Below the pieces are notes generated by a model, which saw only the letters and a program-made list of their open reading frames with translations, had not been told where the DNA came from and did not search any database. The position numbers were made by a program, and so were the translations under genes. From Phycicoccus elongatus Lp2 (GTDB taxonomy: Bacteria > Actinomycetota > Actinomycetes > Actinomycetales > Dermatophilaceae), in contig NZ_HF570956.1 in the NCBI RefSeq assembly GCF_000367525.1, positions 2,096,972 to 2,139,086 on the forward strand: a stretch of 42,115 nucleotides of DNA, read 5' to 3'. Shown here piece by piece: positions 7,528 to 15,032 of this stretch. Position 1 is the stretch's first letter; every line of letters starts with the position of its first letter.

Positions 7528-9402
7528 TCAGATCAGCGCCTGAATCGTGGTACCGCCGCCCGGCGTGGCCCTGATGCCCAGCGTGCCGCCGACCGAGACG
7601 ATGCGGTCCCGCAGAGCCGTAAGAGGGGCGTTCGCGGCCACACCGCCGACGCCGTTGTCCACGACCTCGACCGCCAGCCAGTCCTGGCGTGCGGCGACGG
7701 TGACGCTGATGCGCGAGGCGCCTGCGTGCTTGAGCACGTTCGCGACCGCTTCGGTGACGACGAGATACGCCGTGAGCGCTCGGGCCTCGCTGACCAGGGG
7801 CAGGTCGCCAACGGTCAGGACGAACGGGATCGGAGAGGACGACTTCACCGCCGCGAGCGCGGCGGCTAGTCCGTCGTCGAGCAGGACCGGACGGACGCCC
7901 TGGGCGATCCGGCGCAGCTCGTCGACAGTGCCTTGGAGCTCTGCAACGGCCGCATCGACCTCGGCGGCCTGATCGGTGGGCAGGTGTTGCTGGAGGAGCC
8001 GGAGCCGCATCCCGGTGGCCACGATGCGCTGCTGGGCGCCGTCGTGCAGGTCCCGCTCGAGCCTGCGGCGCTCGGCCGCTGAGGCATCGACGAGCCGGTG
8101 CCGGCTGGCCTCGGTCTCGGTGAGCGCCTCGCGCAGGACCAGCCGCAGACGGGTCACCTCGAGAGGAACCCAGGCAGCCTTGGCGACGTCGTCGATCCGG
8201 CGTCGTGCGCGGGCTGAGTCCCAGCCCAGCGACACCCTCGCAATCACGTCGCCCCCGGCCTCGATCCCGATGCCGTCCGGCGGTTCGGCGACCGGTGCGC
8301 CGTCGAGCCGGGTCCAGTTGCCGTCGGGTCGTGCAAGGTACACGACGAGGTCCGGGTCGTCCTGGACCTTGCGCAGCACCGCCTCGACCTCCTCAGGTTG
8401 ACGCCGCCCGGCGCGGACGTCGGCGGCGAACCTCTCGACCTCAGCCACTGCCACGTGCCGGTCACGGTCAACGACTCGCCCCACGCATTGGGCGACGTGC
8501 CGCTGCACGGGCAGCAGCGTGAGCGCTGTGATGAATGCGGCGACACTGCTCGTCAGTCCAGTGCCGGCCGAGACCGCCTGGCTCAGGCCGTACACCGCGG
8601 CCCCGAAGACGGCGGCCGAGACCACCACAGTCACCAGCCATGCGGTTGCACCGGTCAGGAGGCGGTCCACGTCGAAGAGGTCGTATCGAACAATCGCCAG
8701 GCCGACAGCGATCGGAACCAGCACCACGATCGCCACCAGGAACGGGGTGTACGCCGCGTTGAGAGACGCCCCGAGCACCTCAGCGACCCACCCCCCGGCG
8801 AGGAGCGCGACCACCACGATCCCCGCCAGCAGCAGCCACCGGATCTGCTGCCGGGTCCGGCGGGTGCCCCGCCAATAGCGCACCACCAGGGACACCGCGG
8901 CCAGGACCATGGAGAACCCGATCGCAATGAGCGACGCCACCGCCACCCAGGGCACCCATACCGCGTCCGGTCCGCCAACGACCTCCCCATCGACCTGACG
9001 GGCGCCCCACTGAACGGCGAGCATGCCCAGGGTCGCGCTGCCGAACACCCATGGCACAGTTCGCCAGAGCGTCCCATTCGACGCGCCGTCCGGAAACACG
9101 AGCATCAGCACCAGCAGGCCGGCCAGGTTCAGAGGCCACGCTCCGCTCGACCACGGCAGCTCGGCAAGCGGCCCCACGTGCGCGGTGACCAGGGCGATCG
9201 GCGCCGTCGTCCATGCGAGTGCCGGACCCACCGGGGAGGTCGGGTCGTGTCGCACGATCACCCATCCGACGGCGACAGCGAAGGTACAGGCCGCGCATAC
9301 GCTGGCCGTCGCCCAGTCCCCGAGCGCAGCGACGTACGCGGCGCTGGCGAGGACCGCGAGCGTCGCGAGTCCGGTCAGCAATCGCACCGTCCGGGGCCGC
9401 AT
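7528..9402 (-). CDS. Membrane histidine kinase, NarL-type (HisKA_3)
   Basis: 624 residues from the ATG at 9402; in-frame ATG 9435 and GTG 9525 are alternatives, and none has a strong ribosome binding site. About eight membrane segments fill the first ~300 residues, with no known sensor domain. A linker follows, then the HisKA_3 helix with ERDLHDGAQQRIVATG (His453 phospho-acceptor). The ATPase domain has EAVANVLKHAGAS (N box), VVDNGVGGV (G1) and PGGGTT (G2-like). The usual GLxGLRERV segment reads APLTALRDRIV, so the ATP lid lacks its first glycines. It phosphorylates the adjacent regulator. The signal is unknown. Confidence 0.9.
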   Translation of the reverse strand: MRPRTVRLLTGLATLAVLASAAYVAALGDWATASVCAACTFAVAVGWVIVRHDPTSPVGPALAWTTAPIALVTAHVGPLAELPWSSGAWPLNLAGLLVLMLVFPDGASNGTLWRTVPWVFGSATLGMLAVQWGARQVDGEVVGGPDAVWVPWVAVASLIAIGFSMVLAAVSLVVRYWRGTRRTRQQIRWLLLAGIVVVALLAGGWVAEVLGASLNAAYTPFLVAIVVLVPIAVGLAIVRYDLFDVDRLLTGATAWLVTVVVSAAVFGAAVYGLSQAVSAGTGLTSSVAAFITALTLLPVQRHVAQCVGRVVDRDRHVAVAEVERFAADVRAGRRQPEEVEAVLRKVQDDPDLVVYLARPDGNWTRLDGAPVAEPPDGIGIEAGGDVIARVSLGWDSARARRRIDDVAKAAWVPLEVTRLRLVLREALTETEASRHRLVDASAAERRRLERDLHDGAQQRIVATGMRLRLLQQHLPTDQAAEVDAAVAELQGTVDELRRIAQGVRPVLLDDGLAAALAAVKSSSPIPFVLTVGDLPLVSEARALTAYLVVTEAVANVLKHAGASRISVTVAARQDWLAVEVVDNGVGGVAANAPLTALRDRIVSVGGTLGIRATPGGGTTIQALI

Positions 9403-9542
9403 ACCGGCATCGTGCCAGCGATCGGCAGTTCGCATCCTCAGTGCCACCACCAAAGGCAGGTGCGGCGTTTTCCCTGATGTGGCCTGCTGCGGGCGACGGC
9501 GACGCTGGGTGTCATCAGCAGCCACGACCTCAGGAGTAACTG

Positions 9543-9872
9543 ATGAACGTCATCTTCACCGTCCTCTTCGCGCTCCCTATCGGCTACTTCCTCAAGAACC
9601 GAGGCATCGCCATCGTCACCTACTTGGCGCTCGACGCGATCGTGTTCTCTTACCAGAGCGTCGGAGTCCTGTTGGACTGGATGGCCGACAACCCGCCGGT
9701 CGCCTTCGGCCCTTCGCCGACTTCTTTCCCAGTCGAATACAGCAACAGCGAGCTCTGGGGGTACGGCCTGGTGAACTTGGTGATCATCGCGGTCGGTTCC
9801 GGCCTGGTAGTACTCGGCGCCCGGCTCAGTGCCCGCCGCGCAGCGAAGCGAACAGCGGTCGCCGTCGCCTGA
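9543..9872 (+). CDS. Small membrane protein divergent from the two-component system
   Basis: 109 residues with an AGGAG ribosome binding site (9532-9536) before ATG 9543. Three hydrophobic segments: MNVIFTVLFALPIGYFL at the N-terminus, a middle one around residues 22-45, and YGLVNLVIIAVGSGLVVLGA near the end. A basic tail follows. I recall proteins with this IGYFLKNRG start next to NarL-type kinases in other actinobacteria, but I know no function. Its divergent position suggests that it is the regulator's target or a partner of the kinase. Confidence 0.75.
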   Translation: MNVIFTVLFALPIGYFLKNRGIAIVTYLALDAIVFSYQSVGVLLDWMADNPPVAFGPSPTSFPVEYSNSELWGYGLVNLVIIAVGSGLVVLGARLSARRAAKRTAVAVA

Positions 9873-9968
9873 GCCACGCCACCACCGAGCCGGCTGGTAC
9901 CTCGAACGGGACGCCGACAATCGGCGCGATCTGCGGCATGATCGGACGGCCGAGGTTGGGTGGGGAAT

Positions 9969-10430
9969 CTAGGCGCTCGTGCTGGCGCTGCGAAGGGCGG
10001 CCAGCGCGGCGTGCGGATCGGGCACAGTGACCGTCACCGTGCGGCCACTGTGTAGGCGCAGCCGCAGTGCGGGACCGCTGCGTACCGTGCACACGGTTCT
10101 CCAAGGGGTCCACCACAGGCCGTAGCTCACGGCCCACCAAGGGATGGTGGCGATCGTGGCTTCCGCAATGTCGTCGAGTCGGTAGCTCGCTCGGGGCCAG
10201 CCGGCGAAACCCCAATAGAAGCTCACGCCCTGCCGTCCGCAGGTGGCGCGCACGTCGGAGGCCGTCGCCACCTCTGCCAGTAGGCCGATCAGGGCCAACA
10301 CTCCGACGAGCACGACGGTGGTGTCGACGGAGTTGGTAGCGGTGATTCCCAGAAGCGGAACGAGCAGCAGGCCGCTGACAATGACGCCCAGCCAGTTGGT
10401 GGCGCGCCCGGTGTACACGGTGGCAGTCAT
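9969..10430 (-). CDS. Membrane protein with PH-like soluble tail, paired with GntR regulator
   Basis: 153 residues. Two hydrophobic segments lie within residues 13-55 (LGVIVSGLLLVPLLGI and VVLVGVLALIGLLAEV). A soluble part follows whose pattern (RLDDIAEATIATIPWW, later LRLRLHSGRTVTVTVPDPH) resembles bacterial PH-like domains. The start overlaps the end of the GntR gene by 4 bp, so both are co-transcribed and this protein is probably under that regulator. Function unknown. Confidence 0.7.
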   Translation of the reverse strand: MTATVYTGRATNWLGVIVSGLLLVPLLGITATNSVDTTVVLVGVLALIGLLAEVATASDVRATCGRQGVSFYWGFAGWPRASYRLDDIAEATIATIPWWAVSYGLWWTPWRTVCTVRSGPALRLRLHSGRTVTVTVPDPHAALAALRSASTSA

Positions 10431-10780
10431 GACAGCTCCTTGACCAGGTTGATGACGTCGGACGTTCCTAGCCCATACCGCTTGGCTAGGTCGATGGTTT
10501 CTCTCACCGCGTCACGGACAGGGGCGAGGCCGTTCGGTGTGGCTGTAGCTGCGATGCGCGCGCCGCGTCCACGCCGGAACTCCAGGACGCCGGCATCTCT
10601 CAGCTGCCGATAGCCGGCCAGGACGGTGTTGCGGTCCACAGACAGCGCTGCCGCGAGCTCGGCGGCCGGCGGCAGTTGTTCGTCAACGGAGAGCTCGCCT
10701 GTGTTCAGGCCGCGGACGATGGAGGCGGCTACCTGGTCTTGGAGGCGCTGCGGTGACGAATGGTCGATCGTCCACTTCAT
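10427..10780 (-). CDS. GntR-family transcriptional regulator (YtrA type)
   Basis: 117 residues from ATG 10780; a longer frame to 10822 would run through the promoter and is rejected. The winged helix reads LQDQVAASIVRGLNTGEL, then LPPAAELAAALSVDRNTVL and LRDAGVLEFRRGRGARI. A short C-terminal helical region follows. This small size with no large ligand domain is the YtrA subgroup, which typically controls an adjacent membrane-protein or ABC operon and its own gene. It overlaps the membrane protein gene downstream. Confidence 0.88.
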   Translation of the reverse strand: MKWTIDHSSPQRLQDQVAASIVRGLNTGELSVDEQLPPAAELAAALSVDRNTVLAGYRQLRDAGVLEFRRGRGARIAATATPNGLAPVRDAVRETIDLAKRYGLGTSDVINLVKELS

Positions 10781-10798
10781 GATGCTGATCGTACTAGC

Positions 10799-10804
10799 AC
10801 TATA
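10799..10804 (-). promoter_or_regulatory. -10 element for the GntR operon
   Basis: On the reverse strand TATAGT lies 18 bp before the ATG at 10780, in an AT-rich patch (GATATAGTGCTAGTAC). No convincing -35 is seen. Confidence 0.5.
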
Positions 10805-11199
10805 TCTGTGCGGCAAGGTCACATGGTCGAGTGGGCCCGCACGCGGGCATGGCCGGGTCGTGCGCGCTCATCGGCATGTAAATGAACATCCAGCAAGTCC
10901 GTCGGAGCGCCGTGAGAACTTTCCTTACTGGTTCAAGGCGCGCCTCCGGCGCGCCGGCGCGGGGGCCCGCGCTACGGGCGCTTCGCGCCCTCCGCGCACT
11001 CCCCACTCCCCACTCCCCCAGACGAGTCAGTCCCAAAAACCACGCGCAGAGCTATTCGGCCGGCGAGCTCTCAGGACCGTTCGCCGACGCCGGCCACCGA
11101 GTTGGCCCTGCTCACGGGCGACTGCTTGGCCGTTGGGGAGTCCCGACTGACCTCACCAAGAGCCGCCGACCATGCGCTCCACTCTCCGCCCACTTCGCC
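10805..11199. other. Non-coding right arm of the island
   Basis: About 400 bp without a supportable gene. It contains a GGCGCGCC-flanked GC-rich hairpin near 10940 and a triple ACTCCCC tandem repeat near 10998-11019. I looked for integrase or excisionase remnants on both strands and found none recognisable. Confidence 0.5.
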
Positions 11200-11242
11200 C
11201 TCATAATCCGTCGGTCGTCGGTTCAAGCCCGACACACCCCAC
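11200..11242 (+). repeat. Right attachment-site repeat (orphan tRNA 3' half)
   Basis: Identical over 43 bp to 4922-4964. It lacks the tRNA 5' half and diverges immediately outside (CGGATCC instead of the CCA end), so it is not a functional tRNA. Confidence 0.9.
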
Positions 11243-11315
11243 GGATCCGGACAACCCCCACGTATCAATTGGGTCAACACCTGCCGCGCACTCCCCCACG
11301 TGGGCCAAGTCACGA

Positions 11316-11321
11316 TAGGTT
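11316..11321 (+). promoter_or_regulatory. -10 element of the glu operon, leaderless type
   Basis: TAGGTT ends 7 bp before the gluA ATG. Transcription would start at or next to the start codon, and no Shine-Dalgarno is present, so a leaderless mRNA is likely. Confidence 0.45.
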
Positions 11322-11328
11322 CCACGCC

Positions 11329-12069
11329 ATGAGTGAGCCCCTCGTCGTGATGAAGGACGTCAACAAGCACTACGGCGACCTGCACGTCCTCAAGGACATC
11401 AACCTCGAGATCGGCAAGGGCGAGGTCGTCATCCTGATCGGCCCCTCGGGCTCCGGGAAGTCCACGCTCTGCCGCACGATCAACCGCCTCGAGACCTTCG
11501 AGGCCGGCTCGATCACCATCGACGGCAAGGAGCTCCCGCAGGAGGGCAAGGCGCTGGCCGACCTGCGCGCGGACGTCGGCATGGTCTTCCAGTCCTTCAA
11601 CCTCTTCGCGCACAAGACGATCCTCGAGAACGTCACGCTCGGCCCGATCAAGGTCCGCAAGACCCCCAAGGCGCAGGCCGAGAAGCGCGCGATGGAGCTG
11701 CTCGAGCGGGTCGGCGTCGCCCACCAGGCCGCCAAGTACCCCGCCCAGCTCTCCGGTGGCCAGCAGCAGCGGGTGGCGATCGCCCGCTCGCTGGCGATGG
11801 ACCCCAAGGTCATGCTCTTCGACGAGCCGACCTCGGCCCTCGACCCCGAAATGATCAACGAGGTCCTCGACGTCATGGTCACGCTCGCCAAGGAGGGCAT
11901 GACCATGGTCGTCGTCACCCACGAGATGGGTTTCGCCCGCAAGGCCGCCCAGCGCGTGGTCTTCCTCGCCGACGGCCAGATCGTCGAGCAGGCCACCCCC
12001 GAGGAGTTCTTCACCAACCCCAAGAGCGATCGGGCCAAGGACTTCCTCGGCAAGATCCTCACCCACTGA
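11329..12069 (+). CDS. gluA: Glutamate-type polar amino-acid ABC transporter ATPase
   Basis: 246 residues with all ABC ATPase motifs: Walker [11 protein letters not shown]-loop VFQSFNLF, signature LSGGQQQR, Walker B VMLFDEP and H-loop VVVTHE. It powers import of a polar amino acid together with the lipoprotein and two permeases encoded next. The order A-B-C-D and the sizes match gluABCD of corynebacteria, so glutamate is the best guess; related systems take glutamine, aspartate or others. It lies just outside the island's right repeat. Confidence 0.93.
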   Translation: MSEPLVVMKDVNKHYGDLHVLKDINLEIGKGEVVILIGPSGSGKSTLCRTINRLETFEAGSITIDGKELPQEGKALADLRADVGMVFQSFNLFAHKTILENVTLGPIKVRKTPKAQAEKRAMELLERVGVAHQAAKYPAQLSGGQQQRVAIARSLAMDPKVMLFDEPTSALDPEMINEVLDVMVTLAKEGMTMVVVTHEMGFARKAAQRVVFLADGQIVEQATPEEFFTNPKSDRAKDFLGKILTH

Positions 12070-12140
12070 CCACGAACACCGTTCGAGGACAAGCCGGCGG
12101 GCTCAAGCGGCCGTCGACCACACCACAGGAGGAAACACAC

Positions 12141-13001
12141 ATGAACGCACGTCGCATCGGGGCCGTGACCGCCGCCGCGGCCATCGCTCTCGGGCTCGCC
12201 GCCTGTGGCAGCTCGGACAGCGGCTCGGGCTCGGGTTCCAGTGGCAGCGCCAGCGCCGACGCCCCCACCGGCAAGAAGATCAAGATCGGCACCAAGTTCG
12301 ACCAGCCCGGCCTCGGCCTCAAGAAGGGCACCGAGATGTCGGGCTTCGACGTCGACGTCGCCACCTATGTCGCCAAGGAGCTCGGCTCCAACGCCGGCGA
12401 CATCGAGTGGGTCCAGGCCGTCTCCGCCCAGCGCGAGACCCTGCTCTCCTCCGGCCAGGTCGACATGATCGTCGCGACCTACTCGATCACCGACAAGCGC
12501 AAGGAGCAGGTCTCCTTCGCCGGTCCGTACTTCATCGCCGGCCAGGACCTGCTCGTCCGCGCCGACGAGTCCGCCATCAAGGGCAAGGCCGACCTCGACG
12601 GCAAGAAGCTCTGCTCGGTCAAGGGATCGACCCCTGCCCAGAAGGTCAAGGACGAGATCCCGGGCGTCAATCTCCAGGAGTTCGCGACCTACTCCGAGTG
12701 CGTGGCCGGCCTGGTCTCCAAGGCCGTCGACGCGGTCACGACCGACGACACCATCCTCGCCGGCTTCGCAGCCCAGGACCAGTTCAAGGGCAAGCTCAAG
12801 GTCGTCGGCCAGACCTTCTCCACGGAGAACTACGGCATCGGCCTGAAGAAGGGCGACACCGAGATGTGCACGAAGGTCACCGACGCGATCAACAAGATGA
12901 TCAAGGACGGTGACTGGGAGAAGGCGGTCCAGAAGAACTTCGGTCCGGCGGGCTACAAGCCGTCCGACCAGAACCCGCCCACCCCGGCCGCCTGCGCCTG
13001 A
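12141..13001 (+). CDS. gluB: Glutamate-type ABC transporter substrate-binding lipoprotein
   Basis: 286 residues. A signal peptide ends in the lipobox LAAC (Cys about 22), followed by a Ser/Gly-rich linker. The mature part is a family 3 solute-binding protein (MSGFDVDVATYVAKELG, ATYSITDKRKEQVSFAGPYF). It captures the amino acid outside the membrane. AGGAGG lies at 12126-12131. Two cysteine pairs, in the LCSVKGSTP and YSECVAG regions and near the C-terminus, may form disulfides. A hairpin follows the gene. Confidence 0.93.
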   Translation: MNARRIGAVTAAAAIALGLAACGSSDSGSGSGSSGSASADAPTGKKIKIGTKFDQPGLGLKKGTEMSGFDVDVATYVAKELGSNAGDIEWVQAVSAQRETLLSSGQVDMIVATYSITDKRKEQVSFAGPYFIAGQDLLVRADESAIKGKADLDGKKLCSVKGSTPAQKVKDEIPGVNLQEFATYSECVAGLVSKAVDAVTTDDTILAGFAAQDQFKGKLKVVGQTFSTENYGIGLKKGDTEMCTKVTDAINKMIKDGDWEKAVQKNFGPAGYKPSDQNPPTPAACA

Positions 13002-13015
13002 CCTGCACCCCGTGA

Positions 13016-13056
13016 GAGGTATGCCGCGCGCCCACCTCGGGCGCGCGGCATACCTC
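13016..13056. terminator. Hairpin between gluB and gluC made of opposed GTATGCCG words
   Basis: A perfect 18-bp stem, GAGGTATGCCGCGCGCCC, with a 5-nt loop. Each arm contains one GTATGCCG word. No T-run follows, so it is more likely an attenuator or mRNA stabiliser that lets the binding protein be made in excess over the permeases. Confidence 0.65.
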
Positions 13057-13084
13057 CCCACCCCCGATCCGCGAAGGAGAGCCG

Positions 13085-13747
13085 ATGGGCGAGCTCCTCA
13101 AGAACTATGACGTGTGGGGCGCGATCTGGACGACGATCCAGCTCGCGGTCCTGTCGGCGATCGGTGCCACGGTCATCGGCACGATCGTCGCGATCATGCG
13201 CGTCTCCCCCGTGGCCGTGCTGCGTGGCCTCGGCACGAGTTACGTCAACATCTTCCGCAACACGCCGCTGACCGTGCTGCTCGTCATGAGCGTGCTGGGC
13301 CTCGCCTTCATCCTCGGGCTCTCGTTCAGCGACGACTTCGCCCGCAACGCCTACTGGTGGGCTGTGGCGATGCTTTCGCTCTACCACGCCGCCTTCATCT
13401 GTGAGGCGCTGCGCTCGGGCATCAACACCGTGCCGGCCGGGCAGGCCGAGGCGGCCCGCTCGATCGGGCTGACCTTCAGCCAGTCGCTCTCGCAGGTCCT
13501 GCTGCCGCAGGCATTCCGGGGTGCCGTCGCGCCACTGGTCTCGACCTACATCGCCTTGATCAAGAACACCACGGTCGCCGCCGTCATCGGCGTCACGGAC
13601 ATCGCCGGTCTCCTCCAGGAGATCACCGAGAACGAGGGCGCCCAGCTCGGCATCTTCTTCATGGTCGCGATGGTGTTCGTCGTCCTGACGCTCCCGCTCG
13701 GCGTCTTCGGGACCAGCCTCTCGCGTCGCCTCGCGGTGAAGAGGTGA
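13085..13747 (+). CDS. gluC: Glutamate-type ABC transporter permease
   Basis: 220 residues with five hydrophobic segments, and the permease coupling loop EALRSGINTVPAGQAEAARS followed by IGLTFSQSLSQVLLPQAFRG, as in HisM/GlnP-type permeases. It forms the membrane channel with the next protein. AAGGAG precedes ATG 13085. The 7-bp gap to the next gene indicates co-translation. Confidence 0.92.
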   Translation: MGELLKNYDVWGAIWTTIQLAVLSAIGATVIGTIVAIMRVSPVAVLRGLGTSYVNIFRNTPLTVLLVMSVLGLAFILGLSFSDDFARNAYWWAVAMLSLYHAAFICEALRSGINTVPAGQAEAARSIGLTFSQSLSQVLLPQAFRGAVAPLVSTYIALIKNTTVAAVIGVTDIAGLLQEITENEGAQLGIFFMVAMVFVVLTLPLGVFGTSLSRRLAVKR

Positions 13748-13754
13748 TGGCCCG

Positions 13755-14738
13755 ATGAGCGCTTCGGTCCTCTTCGACGCACCGGGTCCCAAGGCCCGCA
13801 CCCGTCACCTGATCCTCACCGTCATCGGCGCGCTCCTGGCTCTCGCCGGGCTCTGGGTGGTCATCGGCAAGATGCGCCAGGCTGGGCAGCTCGAGCCAGC
13901 CCTCTGGGAGCCGTTCGTCACGGACAAGTCGGTCTGGGTCGACTACCTGCTCGTCGGCCTGTGGAACACGATCAAGGCCGCCCTGCTCTCGGTCGTCTTC
14001 GCCGGCCTCTTCGGCCTGCTGCTCGGCATGGGTCGGCTCTCGGAGAACAAGTGGATTCGTTGGCCGGCTGGTGCCGTCGTCGAGTTCTTCCGTGCCGTGC
14101 CCGTGCTGATCATGATGATCTTCCTCTTCTTCGGGTACTTCGCGAAGGCCGAGACATTGCCGGCGGACTGGCGCCCCCTCTTCGCGGTCGTCATTGCCCT
14201 GACCCTCTACAACGGGTCGGTCATCGCCGAGCTCGTGCGATCCGGTGTGCACTCGCTGCCCAAGGGCCAGGGCGAGGCCGGCCTGTCGATCGGCCTCACC
14301 CCGCAGCAGACGTTGCGTGCCATCCAGCTTCCCCAGGCGCTCACGGCGATGCTGCCGGCGCTCATCGGCCAGTTCGTCGTGGTCCTCAAGGACACCGCGC
14401 TCGGCGTTCAGATCACCTACCCGGAACTCCTCACGTGGGCCAAGACGCTCGGGTCCAGTTACGGCAACACCGTGCCGGCCTACCTCGTCGCCGCGTTGCT
14501 CTTCATCCTCCTCAACTACGCGATGACCAAGCTCGCCACGTGGGTCGAGCGTCGGCTCAAGCGGCGCGGCACCACGGCCGGCAAGGTCACCAACGCGATG
14601 CCGACCATCGTCCAAGGTGGCGCCGAGCCCGGTGGACCGGCGGCTGCCGGCACGCGGGCGGTGGTGGCCGGCGCCGAGGAGACGATCGAGAGCGCGATCG
14701 AGAGCGCCAAGGAGCGCCGCAACGACCCCGGGTGGTGA
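13755..14738 (+). CDS. gluD: Glutamate-type ABC transporter permease
   Basis: 327 residues. An N-terminal transmembrane segment and a periplasmic stretch precede the usual permease core, whose coupling loop is ELVRSGVHSLPKGQGEAGLS. The C-terminal ~70 residues are hydrophilic, rich in Ala/Glu/Arg, and look like a cytoplasmic extension. It partners with the previous permease. A strong terminator and tRNA-Asn follow. Confidence 0.92.
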   Translation: MSASVLFDAPGPKARTRHLILTVIGALLALAGLWVVIGKMRQAGQLEPALWEPFVTDKSVWVDYLLVGLWNTIKAALLSVVFAGLFGLLLGMGRLSENKWIRWPAGAVVEFFRAVPVLIMMIFLFFGYFAKAETLPADWRPLFAVVIALTLYNGSVIAELVRSGVHSLPKGQGEAGLSIGLTPQQTLRAIQLPQALTAMLPALIGQFVVVLKDTALGVQITYPELLTWAKTLGSSYGNTVPAYLVAALLFILLNYAMTKLATWVERRLKRRGTTAGKVTNAMPTIVQGGAEPGGPAAAGTRAVVAGAEETIESAIESAKERRNDPGW

Positions 14739-14791
14739 CCACTGCGTCCGGCGCGACGACGGCATACCAACCAACCTGCCGGACACAAGGA

Positions 14792-14826
14792 CGAAGGGCC
14801 CGGATCCACTGGATCCGGGCCCTTCG
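14792..14826. terminator. Strong hairpin terminator, gluD / tRNA-Asn
   Basis: A perfect 16-bp stem CGAAGGGCCCGGATCC with loop ACT. It lies between the glu operon and the opposite-strand tRNA-Asn (which ends at 14833), so it can serve both directions. Confidence 0.85.
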
Positions 14827-14832
14827 GCCGCG

Positions 14833-14905
14833 CTCCCCCACTTGGACTCGAACCAAGAACCTGCCGGTTAACAGCCGGCTGCTCTGCCAATTGAGCTATG
14901 GAGGA
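14833..14905 (-). tRNA. tRNA-Asn (GTT)
   Basis: On the reverse strand the acceptor TCCTCCA pairs with TGGGGGA. The anticodon loop is CTGTTAA, with GTT as the anticodon. The T arm is CTTGG-TTCGAGT-CCAAG. The discriminator is G, as usual for Asn. CCA is not encoded. Confidence 0.95.
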
Positions 14906-15032
14906 AAGTCCTCGCGGTCGGGACCGCGTGGCGCTGGGAAACCATAGCAAAACGTGGGGCGTGGCACGAAACGGCAGCGGGCAAGCCAACCCTTGGCTGC
15001 CGACGAGGAGCCTGCCTTGGCAGGATGGCCAG

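Larger units (their letters stand above)
4922..11242. mobile_element. tRNA-integrated genomic island without a recognisable integrase
   Basis: The segment is bounded by exact 43-bp direct repeats: 4922-4964 is the tRNA 3' half, and 11200-11242 is an orphan copy with no tRNA 5' half. This is the classic footprint of site-specific insertion by a tyrosine integrase. Cargo in order: VOC-fold gene fragment, vapC-vapB, unknown membrane protein, NarL-type response regulator and kinase, small membrane protein, and a membrane protein with a GntR regulator. No integrase, excisionase or transfer gene is visible, so the island is probably fixed, or moved with an integrase supplied from elsewhere. The word GTATGCCG, frequent in the rest of the window, is absent from it. 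Confidence 0.85.

Noticed and set aside
10787-10806. Palindromic operator at the GntR promoter
   Set aside because: Only TAG-CA-CTA is symmetrical; the flanks do not match, so only the -10 was kept.
10805-11199. Possible integrase or excisionase remnant at the island's right end
   Set aside because: No catalytic Arg/His/Tyr pattern or winged-helix pattern in any frame; only GC-rich hairpins and an ACTCCCC triplet repeat.
11071-12066. Reverse frame opposite gluA whose C-terminus reads [11 protein letters not shown]
   Set aside because: That peptide is the conceptual translation of the tRNA 3' half in the right attachment repeat; the rest is the gluA shadow.
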